A stretch of 28,805 nucleotides of DNA, taken from a virus. Both the position numbers and the translations under genes were made by a program. The notes under the pieces were generated by a model. The model was not told the origin of the DNA and searched no databases. It saw nothing but the letters and a program-made list of their open reading frames with translations. Positions 6,716-14,167 of this stretch are shown piece after piece (within the stretch, counting starts at the first letter, position 1; every line of letters begins with the position of its first letter). The DNA lies in IMG/VR virus record IMGVR_UViG_3300031673_000355, positions 1 through 28,805 of that record; one strand, given 5' to 3'.

Positions 6716-7752
6716 ACATTGACTCCTTTTAGTCTAATGATTTTTTTCTCAATAATGCTAAGATCTTTAGCGGCAACTAATATCTTACCAAGCAAGTCAA
6801 ATTTGATCAAGGCTTCTTCAGCATTTTCTTGACTGTCAGCGGTGTAGTCATATATAGAAACACCTTCTTCGCCTTCCTCTGTGGAAGATTTACTATCAGC
6901 AGATATATAGCTAGAACCATTAAGTAAAGTACGAATATGAACTTCTCTAATAGGTAGCTTAGGTGCTCTTTTTCCCTCTAATTTATCCTTCTCAAAAGAT
7001 TCATTAACTGCCTTTGTAAGTTCTACAATGTTTTCAATTTTAAGACGATATCTCAAGGCATTTGCACGATATAGGATTTTTTTGTCAGATGGGTACATTC
7101 GGATAAAAGTCTTTGAATATTCTTCAATCATATATCCGACCATTCTACCTATGCAAACCGACCTCCACACTTTTGTGTAGGTGCCACAAAATTTATCAAT
7201 ACCACTAACTAAGCCATATGTACATATGTCAATTAGATCTAGTAAAGTTAAATGTGATCGTGGGGTTTTTCGGTAGAACAGTTTAGCTCTATTGATGGCT
7301 AATGGTAGGTTGTTTTCAATTAAGATTCGTCTAGCTTCTAGAAAATCTTCATAATACCGTCTAGGTATATCGGGTACCTTGCCTTTCCAATTTTTAACAA
7401 TAAATTTCATAAGCTGAAAGTTTATATCATACTTCATAAGAGCTTCGGCATCACCAGTTCTTATAAGGTTAGAGATTTCTCTGTTAAAAACAGTACCGTG
7501 TTCTCTAAAGTAAGGTCTGGCACTTAAAATGTTTCCATTTTCTTCTGTAATAAATTCAATGAATATTTTATAAATCTTGACTGTTTGTTGATATTTTTGT
7601 ATATTGTATTTGAACTTCTGTTCTAATTGGAATAATAGTTCGACTTGTTCTTTTTGATCACCAATTAAACCATCATTCTCTATGATGGCCTGATTTACCT
7701 GTGCAGCAAGCTCTTGAAAATTTCTGTCAGAATATCTGCGCTTTTTACTCAT
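6712..7752 (-). CDS. Sigma-70-like transcription factor lacking region 4.2
   Basis: This protein is 346 residues from the ATG at 7752. An in-frame ATG nine bases upstream lies inside the promoter-like element and is a less likely start. Region 2 is recognisable at about 147-220: NLPLAINRAKLFYRK, then LTLLDLIDICTYGLVSGIDKF, then VGYMIEEYSK, paralleling the core-binding and -10-reading part of sigma-70. A region 3-like stretch and an acidic linker (SADSKSSTEEGEEG) follow. The last residues, AAKDLSIIEKKIIRLKG, look like region 4.1, and the protein then ends before the -35-reading helix-turn-helix. The next gene overlaps by ATGA and shows no HTH, so this is not an obvious frameshift. It probably directs host RNA polymerase to phage promoters, like T4 gp55. 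Confidence 0.75.
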   Translation of the reverse strand: MSKKRRYSDRNFQELAAQVNQAIIENDGLIGDQKEQVELLFQLEQKFKYNIQKYQQTVKIYKIFIEFITEENGNILSARPYFREHGTVFNREISNLIRTGDAEALMKYDINFQLMKFIVKNWKGKVPDIPRRYYEDFLEARRILIENNLPLAINRAKLFYRKTPRSHLTLLDLIDICTYGLVSGIDKFCGTYTKVWRSVCIGRMVGYMIEEYSKTFIRMYPSDKKILYRANALRYRLKIENIVELTKAVNESFEKDKLEGKRAPKLPIREVHIRTLLNGSSYISADSKSSTEEGEEGVSIYDYTADSQENAEEALIKFDLLGKILVAAKDLSIIEKKIIRLKGVNV

Positions 7753-7759
7753 ACAGTAC

Positions 7760-7767
7760 ATATACCA
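7760..7767 (-). promoter_or_regulatory. TGGTATAT promoter-like element before the sigma-like gene
   Basis: On the minus strand this reads TTATGGTATATGTACTG, immediately after the helicase stop. Its end is only seven bases from the ATG at 7752, and no ribosome binding site fits between. If it is a -10 box, the transcript would begin close to the start codon. The sigma-like gene could be self-regulated through this site. Confidence 0.5.
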
Positions 7768-7771
7768 TAAC

Positions 7772-9262
7772 TTACAAGAAAGCTATGTCTCCGCCAGCTT
7801 CCTTGTAGTAGGCCAATCTTTTTTGTAATTGTTTCTCTAAAAAGGGTTGACCATGAATGCGAAAATCAAATATTCGAGCGAAAGGTTTTGGCACATGCAA
7901 GTCTTTAAATTTAGATATTTCAAGCTTTCGAGTAGATCTACCCATGGTACCTTGTTTCGTTACAATTTCAGAAGAACCTCCAACCCAGTTGATTGTATTA
8001 TGAGTCGGATAAATATTTGTACCAGTTGCAATGGCCTTGGTTCCAATTAGAACTTTTACCTTACCTTCATTAAAAGCATCCACTTGCTCTTGTAGTTTCA
8101 CAGTCGTTAGGTTCCACACTGCAGCGTCAGCTTTAGAGCCTGAGTGTACATAAGCATACGGTACCGTTAGACGCTTACACAGGGCCTCTATTTGCCTAAG
8201 CTCTTCTACCAATATAAGGGTAGACTCTTGCTTATGAGTGGCAGAGGCGTTTGCAATTTTTGCAGCTATATCTGCAACTTGATCATTATAGAGTAAATGC
8301 TCTCTTTTACATTCTATTGGGTCTCTCTTATCACGAGTTGAAGGTGAGAAGGTAGGTATAACATTAAAATGCAATGGGCATAGAAAACCATTATCAATAG
8401 CTTCTTTTAAACCCATTTCAAGGACAGTCTCACCAATAATTGAATTAAGAAGTTTTTCAGTGCCATCGCCTCTAGTCTGAGTAGCTGAAACAAACATTCT
8501 ATACGGAACATCTTTCAAAACATCGTGACAAACTTTCTTAAGCTGACTAGCGGCAAAGGTGTGTGATTCATCAACAAACATAGCTTCTTTGCTTATAAAG
8601 GCTTCGTAGGCTTCAGTGCCTTCCTTGAGCATTGTTAAGGATTTACCAATAGCTATTGTAATTTTTTTACTGAAATCTTTCTTGCCATCTCCATAGCCAC
8701 CAACCATATTTTTACCAAGTCTTAATTGAAACTCTTTAAGTAACTCGTTAAAAATTGACTTACTAGGCGTTACAATAACGGTATTTAAACCCATAGTTCT
8801 AGCGAGCATTAACAGGATAAAGCTTTTTCCACAACCTGTTGGCAAACTTACATTTCCATGTTTAACGTCTATGAGCTTTGTTACAGAGTCTGACTGATAA
8901 GGGTATGGATCAAACTCTGGCTTTTTCTTCCAAGGTATTGGCTTTAATGTTGGATATTTAATATTATTAGTAATATATACATTAGTAGAATTTTTAACCC
9001 AAGGAATTGAGCCTGGTTTAATGTAATAGTCATCGCCATTTTGTTCAAGCATGCAAGTATAGAGATCGCGCTCCAATACACTAAGCCTATAATCCCAACC
9101 GTCTGGATCTCTTTGTTTCCACCATCGATTGCCTTTATGCTTTTTTATTTGAAATGAAATGCTAGTGTTTCTATAAGTGAGATGTTTTTTGACAACATCA
9201 AGTTCAGTTGTGTTTGTAAATTTTACCCTAGCAAGTGTTGGGCTTAGTATTTCTACATTCAT
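7772..9262 (-). CDS. SF2 DNA helicase (UvsW-like)
   Basis: This 496-residue protein has all main SF2 motifs: Walker A PTGCGKS (141-147), the DESH box (231-234), motif III SAT (259-261), an IATGTNI motif V-like stretch and the Q-x-x-GRSTRK motif VI near residue 440. An N-terminal region of about 115 residues before PYPYQSDSV is typical of phage UvsW-type helicases, which branch-migrate and unwind recombination intermediates. This agrees with the SbcC/SbcD-like pair in the same region. The ATG at 9260-9262 is only six bases from the promoter-like element and lacks a ribosome binding site. Confidence 0.9.
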   Translation of the reverse strand: MNVEILSPTLARVKFTNTTELDVVKKHLTYRNTSISFQIKKHKGNRWWKQRDPDGWDYRLSVLERDLYTCMLEQNGDDYYIKPGSIPWVKNSTNVYITNNIKYPTLKPIPWKKKPEFDPYPYQSDSVTKLIDVKHGNVSLPTGCGKSFILLMLARTMGLNTVIVTPSKSIFNELLKEFQLRLGKNMVGGYGDGKKDFSKKITIAIGKSLTMLKEGTEAYEAFISKEAMFVDESHTFAASQLKKVCHDVLKDVPYRMFVSATQTRGDGTEKLLNSIIGETVLEMGLKEAIDNGFLCPLHFNVIPTFSPSTRDKRDPIECKREHLLYNDQVADIAAKIANASATHKQESTLILVEELRQIEALCKRLTVPYAYVHSGSKADAAVWNLTTVKLQEQVDAFNEGKVKVLIGTKAIATGTNIYPTHNTINWVGGSSEIVTKQGTMGRSTRKLEISKFKDLHVPKPFARIFDFRIHGQPFLEKQLQKRLAYYKEAGGDIAFL

Positions 9263-9268
9263 AAGTTA

Positions 9269-9277
9269 ATAGTACCA
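9269..9277 (-). promoter_or_regulatory. TGGTACTAT promoter-like element before the helicase
   Basis: On the minus strand this reads TTGTGGTACTATTAAC, six bases before the helicase ATG, in a 45-base divergent gap shared with the plus-strand endolysin. The spacing suggests a leaderless or nearly leaderless transcript. Confidence 0.55.
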
Positions 9278-9307
9278 CAAAAGCAATCTTTAGGGAAAGG
9301 AGATCTT

Positions 9308-9724
9308 ATGTTTAAGTACAGTCAAAAATCCCTAGATAGGTTAAATAGCTGTCATCCTGATTTGCAAAAAATACTAAAGGAAGCTATTAAACATTACGAT
9401 ATAACTATCCTTGAAGGCCTTAGATCTAAAGAGCGTCAAGAAGAGCTTGTACGAACAGGCAAGTCAAAAACTATGAATTCAATGCATCTTGATCAAGGCG
9501 AAGGCAACTCTCATGCGGTTGATTGCGCTCTTTATCCGATTGACTGGGCTGATCGTGAGCGTTTTGTTTTCTTACAAGGTTATCTAAAGGGTCTTGCCGA
9601 TGCAATGCTTGAGCGTGGAGAAATTACCCACAGACTTCGATTAGGTGTTGATTGGGATGGTGATGGTAATATTAAAGAGCATAGCTTTTTTGATGGACCG
9701 CACGTTGAAATTAGATTGAAGTAA
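9308..9724 (+). CDS. Endolysin, L-alanyl-D-glutamate peptidase (M15 family)
   Basis: This 138-residue single-domain VanY/M15-type peptidase should cut peptidoglycan stem peptides at lysis. The zinc site is seen in SMHL (H60), HAVD (D72) and the final FDGPHVEI (H132). The segment GVDWDGDG just before the last motif is also usual in phage M15 endolysins. There is no signal peptide or membrane segment, so release needs a holin, not identified here. AAAGGAG lies 8 bases before the ATG. This is the only plus-strand gene between 1 and 22752, between two minus-strand blocks, and it converges with the 70-residue gene with a two-base gap. Confidence 0.92.
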   Translation: MFKYSQKSLDRLNSCHPDLQKILKEAIKHYDITILEGLRSKERQEELVRTGKSKTMNSMHLDQGEGNSHAVDCALYPIDWADRERFVFLQGYLKGLADAMLERGEITHRLRLGVDWDGDGNIKEHSFFDGPHVEIRLK

Positions 9725-9726
9725 AT

Positions 9727-9939
9727 TTAGATAAACCCAAAGAACGGTATTTTATCCAACTCACCTGTTTTCTTGTTCTTTCTAGTCCAGTATCTGAAGC
9801 TGCACTTTATCATGCCAAACTTACCTGAATCAAATTCGCCAGGGAATGCTTTGATTACCCAGCCACCATCAATCATCTTGTCATAGTTCTGTTTGTGCTT
9901 AATCTTCTGATCTGTATAGCTGCCTGGTTCAATTTTCAC
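9727..9939 (-). CDS. Hypothetical protein, 70 residues, GTG start
   Basis: A GTG at 9937-9939 with GGGAG six bases upstream begins this short basic protein, which has a run of aromatic and Lys residues (YWTRKNKKTG). It is the last gene of the head operon and ends two bases from the convergent endolysin stop. No family was recognised. Coding status is supported by the ribosome binding site and the tight spacing (18 bases) to the gene upstream. Confidence 0.65.
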   Translation of the reverse strand: MKIEPGSYTDQKIKHKQNYDKMIDGGWVIKAFPGEFDSGKFGMIKCSFRYWTRKNKKTGELDKIPFFGFI

Positions 9940-9957
9940 AAAAAACTCCCATAAAGG

Positions 9958-10737
9958 TTATCGAGGTAGGCCGTATTCTTTTCGCTGAGCTTCAAACTCA
10001 TCATGATTTTTATCAATATATTTGACACGGCCAGATTCATCAAATCCAAAGCCTTTAGCCATATAAGTTAACTTACATCGACAATTTGGATGAAGCCCAG
10101 GCAATTTAGGATTTGCATCGCCTTTTTTATGATATTCAGCACCTATTTCAGATAGCCTCCAGACTCTTGGGGTTTTTCTATCTGGCAATAAATGAAGTAC
10201 GAATTCTTCTGGGCCAGTAACGTCATCAACGGTTACGATAAAGAAAACTATAGGGTCATCTTCGCCACGACTTTTTCCAACCTTAGATATTTGAAGTGCT
10301 GTACCAGTATTAATTGCTTTTTGAGATTCGGCATTGGCAATAAGCCTTACATGATTACCAGCCTTACCCATTTCTTTGCTAACAATAGAGTTAACTTTTT
10401 TCATTGAGAGAGGTTGTTTTTTCATGCTTTGATTTTTGACATATGCATCGACATCATGCGCAACTCTTGTAGCTGTTCGATCACGAAGAGCATCCATATA
10501 TCCATTAGCTAATCGAAGCATGGTTTTTAAACTTCTTTCTTCTAATGCATTGGGGCTTCTAGACTGCAGGGCTTGCAAGAACAGAGAAACTAGATTGTTT
10601 CTAGTAGTTTTAAAAATAATTGATTTGTCTTTGAGTGGGGTAGGTATAATGCCTAGAAAACGAAGAGATAAAAGGTTAAATTGTTTTTTAACCAAGTCCT
10701 CTATTGACCTAACGCCATTTTGAGTCAGGCCTTTCAT
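9958..10737 (-). CDS. Phage head morphogenesis protein (Mu F / SPP1 gp7-like)
   Basis: This 259-residue minor head protein has the family's hallmark C-terminal motif LHPNCRC (215-221), preceded by the helical NAESQKAINTGTALQ region. In Mu and SPP1 such proteins bind the portal and are packed in the head in few copies. It lies two genes downstream of the portal, as usual. A GAGGAG ribosome binding site overlaps the end of the preceding gene, with one base between stop and start. The length is near that of short family members. Confidence 0.85.
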   Translation of the reverse strand: MKGLTQNGVRSIEDLVKKQFNLLSLRFLGIIPTPLKDKSIIFKTTRNNLVSLFLQALQSRSPNALEERSLKTMLRLANGYMDALRDRTATRVAHDVDAYVKNQSMKKQPLSMKKVNSIVSKEMGKAGNHVRLIANAESQKAINTGTALQISKVGKSRGEDDPIVFFIVTVDDVTGPEEFVLHLLPDRKTPRVWRLSEIGAEYHKKGDANPKLPGLHPNCRCKLTYMAKGFGFDESGRVKYIDKNHDEFEAQRKEYGLPR

Positions 10738-10738
10738 T

Positions 10739-11302
10739 TTACTCCTCTACTTGTACATCGTGCTGCTTTAAAATCTCTTCTAGATCACTAGAAGTTTCTT
10801 TGCTTTCATCTTCCCATTTTTTTAAAAGACCAGTAACTAATTTCTTTTGAGAGGAAACATCGGCTTTTGTTTTTTGACTTAATTTTGCTCTTTGGGATTT
10901 GCGAAGATCTGCAAGGGCCTCAACAGCTTTTCTCATATCAAGTACGGAAGGTTTTTCACCTTTAGCAACTAAACCTTGTAGCTCTTCAATATTTTGATCT
11001 AATTCAGAACCACCAGCAGCAGCACCTTCTTCTGGTGTCATGTCTTCTTCCATTGGCATGCCATCTTCAGCTTGCATAGCCTGCTCTTCAGGAGGCATTC
11101 CTTCTTGACCAGGTTCTCCACCTTGCATCATTGCCTGTTCTTGCATTTGACGCTCTTGCTCGGCTTGCTCGACTTGTTGTTGAGCCTGTTGCATCATAGC
11201 ATCCTTCATACCTTGCTCGTAACCAAGCCTAAAGGAGACATCTGTTGCCTCTACAAATTTAGTTCTAAGCTCTACATATTTCTGTTTATAATCGGCAGCC
11301 AT
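10739..11302 (-). CDS. Gln/Met/Glu-rich protein between portal and head protein
   Basis: This 187-residue protein has a helical start (1-37), a low-complexity middle rich in Q, M, E, P and G (about 38-100) and a charged helical C-terminus (about 103-187). It looks disordered in the middle with coiled-coil ends. It sits in the head operon with short gaps on both sides (GGAG before the ATG), so it is probably a head-associated protein, for example a core or second scaffold component. No specific family was recognised. Confidence 0.75.
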   Translation of the reverse strand: MAADYKQKYVELRTKFVEATDVSFRLGYEQGMKDAMMQQAQQQVEQAEQERQMQEQAMMQGGEPGQEGMPPEEQAMQAEDGMPMEEDMTPEEGAAAGGSELDQNIEELQGLVAKGEKPSVLDMRKAVEALADLRKSQRAKLSQKTKADVSSQKKLVTGLLKKWEDESKETSSDLEEILKQHDVQVEE

Positions 11303-11313
11303 CTTGTAACTCC

Positions 11314-13119
11314 TTAACCTTCGTCTTCATCTAGAAAATCTTGTACATATAGTTTCAACGTATCCATTGCGTCAGATCTAGTGGCGAAATACGCCTGTGC
11401 CGCTGCTGGATTTGCTTCCATTAACATTTGCATATATTGAAACCAAAACGCATCTCTTTTATATTTTAAAACTGGATCTACGATACCAGCAGGTGAATCC
11501 ATAAAGAATTCATATAGCTTATTAACATCCCCATAGGCATCAATAGCTAAACGATATTTTTCATTGAATGGAACTTTTCCACCCATATGAGCGCCAACTT
11601 GTTCTTTATCGACTTCTTCCATAACCGCATCAAAATCATAATGAATTGGCATATCTTGCTGTAAACGAACAGACTCTTGTTGTTTTGTTTCTGCATCGAA
11701 ACCAGCAAGTTGAATATTACAAAGCTGTGCTAGTTCTTTATCTATAATTGGAAAGAGTTTTTCATTTAAGAAATCTTGAACTTTTAAAATTAATGGTCGA
11801 ATACCTGTATCACGCGCTGCAGTAAGTTTCCACTCATTGCTGGCTTCAGACATGGCTTGTTGGTTTGTACCTCTAGAAAGATGAGTAAAACCAGGCAATT
11901 CGTCTGGAGACATATTAAAAGCAGATAGGATATTTCTAGTAGTTTGGTCGAATAGAAACTGAAACTCACCATCTTTTCTTGTAGGCTGAGTAGAAACCCA
12001 GTTAACATTATCATCTTTAGCAACACCAAAGATAGGTGTTCTGAATGAATTTGTTACGTTGTTAATAGAAGCATTAAACTGTTGCTTCATATCTTCTATA
12101 ACGCTTTGATCAATTTCATCTGATTGAATAACTAAAATACCGCGAGCAGCCCTACCATTTTGAAAGTAAAGCTTATTATAAACTTCAATAGACATATGAG
12201 TCGTAACTGAAGTCATAGCAGTATCTAAAGGAGTAACAGGGTATCCATTGTGCTCAACATCTGAAGACGGATATAGGTTATAAACATTCATTTCTTTAGA
12301 GGTAAAAGCTTGTTTAGGCATTCCGTTAATAACCTGAACCCAAGCATATTCTCCTTGTTCAAGCCTATTTTCATCAATATTAACACCTGTTATATATTGT
12401 AGTGCTTTTAGTGAGCTTCTTCGTATATTTTCTGCAGCTTCACCTTTTCTAACAGAACGATAAATTGTACCAGCATCAACAGGTCTAAATCTATGAAATT
12501 TATCTGTAGGCTTTCCTTCACTATCTTCTTCATAAATAACTTCTGTAGAAAATCTACCAAAACTAAGTCCATTACGAACTTGAATATCGAAAAATTCAGG
12601 CAAGGTCATTTTATCATGATCTTGTAAACCATCTGTGTGTCCACAATTAATCAATTGTTTTAAAAAGTTATCGATTCTTTCTTGAATTTTAACCATTTGT
12701 TCTGGTTGAATGTGATCTTTAAATTCAGGCTTAATTTCAACGTCAATACCGATATCGAATCGATCTCTACGAATGTGGCCCATCATCGATAGGGCATTAC
12801 CACGAGCGCGTAAAATACCAGCAACTAAGAAGTTTTGTACTCTAATTTGCTTGATGATTGCATCGGGAATTAATCCACGCTTAAGTTTATAAATACCAGC
12901 ATAGTTATCATAATTATTAGGATCTTCAGCAAAGGCAAGTCTAGGAATGCCCTTACCTTTTTTTACACTACCAGATGCATGGCTGATCAGACTTTTCATC
13001 AAGTCTGTGTTCATCTCATTACCTGTAGCCTTTAATAAAGCTTCATTATTCTCATCCTGTTTATCTTGAGGAGAAGAACTGCTCATCATTGGTTTTGGTT
13101 TTTTCTTTTCGTCGCTCAT
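11314..13119 (-). CDS. Portal protein
   Basis: This 601-residue protein should form the dodecameric DNA channel at one head vertex, docking the terminase and tail. Portal-type features include a disordered Lys/Ser-rich N-terminus (1-60), NGRAARGILVI (321-331) in the stem region, PIFGVAKDDNVNWV (362-375) and MSPDELPGF (403-411) followed by a helix-rich crown. It follows terminase and one beta-rich gene, and the Mu F-like head protein lies downstream, matching the usual head order. The ribosome binding site is weak and the start is four bases after the previous stop, so translation is probably coupled. Confidence 0.9.
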   Translation of the reverse strand: MSDEKKKPKPMMSSSSPQDKQDENNEALLKATGNEMNTDLMKSLISHASGSVKKGKGIPRLAFAEDPNNYDNYAGIYKLKRGLIPDAIIKQIRVQNFLVAGILRARGNALSMMGHIRRDRFDIGIDVEIKPEFKDHIQPEQMVKIQERIDNFLKQLINCGHTDGLQDHDKMTLPEFFDIQVRNGLSFGRFSTEVIYEEDSEGKPTDKFHRFRPVDAGTIYRSVRKGEAAENIRRSSLKALQYITGVNIDENRLEQGEYAWVQVINGMPKQAFTSKEMNVYNLYPSSDVEHNGYPVTPLDTAMTSVTTHMSIEVYNKLYFQNGRAARGILVIQSDEIDQSVIEDMKQQFNASINNVTNSFRTPIFGVAKDDNVNWVSTQPTRKDGEFQFLFDQTTRNILSAFNMSPDELPGFTHLSRGTNQQAMSEASNEWKLTAARDTGIRPLILKVQDFLNEKLFPIIDKELAQLCNIQLAGFDAETKQQESVRLQQDMPIHYDFDAVMEEVDKEQVGAHMGGKVPFNEKYRLAIDAYGDVNKLYEFFMDSPAGIVDPVLKYKRDAFWFQYMQMLMEANPAAAQAYFATRSDAMDTLKLYVQDFLDEDEG

Positions 13120-13123
13120 ATAA

Positions 13124-14083
13124 TTACTCTGCCGTTACATAGAAAATACTAGCAAAAGACTGAGAAGTATTTTCTATTTCTGCCGATTTAACTGTACCAG
13201 TGGCTAAAAACATTCCAGGTTTTTTAGTAGTACCAGCGGTTAAAGGCTCTATGGTTTTTGTAATTGTTCCATTATCAAGTTTCAATAAAATCTTTTGATT
13301 TGTTTCAACATAGATAAATTGCTTGGCATCTCTATAAATAAAGAGAGCGGCTGGACTGTTTGAAATTGCAGTCTCAGCAGGCAATGAATCTAAGCTAAAA
13401 AATTCAATATATTCAGGCGTAGCATCTGTAATCTCGTAAGTGTTTCTACTAACTGGACTAAAGCCATCTACGATATCTACCTTGTCACCAATTTGAACAC
13501 CGTTTTGAGAGTGAACACTAAGCTCATCTTCAAAGCTAGCTCCAAGTACAATTGGACCTTCAGCTTGACCTGACTCATTTTCTATACTAAGGCTAGTTGC
13601 ACTAAGAGCGATGATTGTATATTTGCCTTGATTAACAGCATTAAAGCTACTGCCAATTCTTACTATATCGCCAACAATAGCGCCTCCAGCAATAAGGTCT
13701 AGAGCGGTACCAGCGGTTGAAGTAAAGGTTAAAACTTTAGCATTTTTTGTAACTGTTACAGCAGTAGTAGCATCGGCACCAGTAGTTCTGGCCGTTCTGA
13801 ATTCTGGTGCTGTGCCAGAATTCAATGAAATTCTATAAGTATTAGTGGTACCAGCTTTTAAAGCTATATCCCATGTGGTTGTACCATCGTCAGAGGTCAC
13901 TACAGCGCCTGAGAACAGACTATGGGTTTGGCCTGGGGCCAGAGATATGGACTTAGAAGAAGGCTCTTCTATGTCTACTCCTTGGGTATCACGATTCCAT
14001 TTAAAGTTGTTTCTACTCGGATTATTTGTACAATTTTCATCTTCGTAGCCGTTAATGTGGACAAGCAGGTTTAATTTACTCAT
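13124..14083 (-). CDS. Beta-rich structural protein of unknown role
   Basis: The start is placed at the ATG at 14083, which has TTTTGGAG upstream; the open frame extends further but without a better start. The 319-residue product is rich in Thr, Ser, Ala, Val and Gly, with many alternating beta-strand-like segments (for example TAVTVTKNAKVLTFTSTAG), and reads as repeated beta-sandwich or barrel domains. Its position between terminase and portal, and its composition, fit a virion protein such as a head decoration or connector protein. I cannot name the family. An 84-base gap separates it from the terminase gene. Confidence 0.75.
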   Translation of the reverse strand: MSKLNLLVHINGYEDENCTNNPSRNNFKWNRDTQGVDIEEPSSKSISLAPGQTHSLFSGAVVTSDDGTTTWDIALKAGTTNTYRISLNSGTAPEFRTARTTGADATTAVTVTKNAKVLTFTSTAGTALDLIAGGAIVGDIVRIGSSFNAVNQGKYTIIALSATSLSIENESGQAEGPIVLGASFEDELSVHSQNGVQIGDKVDIVDGFSPVSRNTYEITDATPEYIEFFSLDSLPAETAISNSPAALFIYRDAKQFIYVETNQKILLKLDNGTITKTIEPLTAGTTKKPGMFLATGTVKSAEIENTSQSFASIFYVTAE

Positions 14084-14167
14084 GTTTTTCTCCAAAAGAG
14101 TATGAAGTCTTAGTACTAAGATTGTGTTTTTCGACAAACTTTGGGTTTATCGGCTTTTCTTTCGACA

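Noticed and set aside
11072-11317. 81-residue plus-strand frame opposite the Gln/Met-rich gene
   Set aside because: Leu/His/Ser-rich shadow of the CAG/CTT-rich sequence on the other strand.
14084-14137. Longer start for the beta-rich protein
   Set aside because: The ATG at 14083 has TTTTGGAG at proper spacing; the upstream part has no ribosome binding site.
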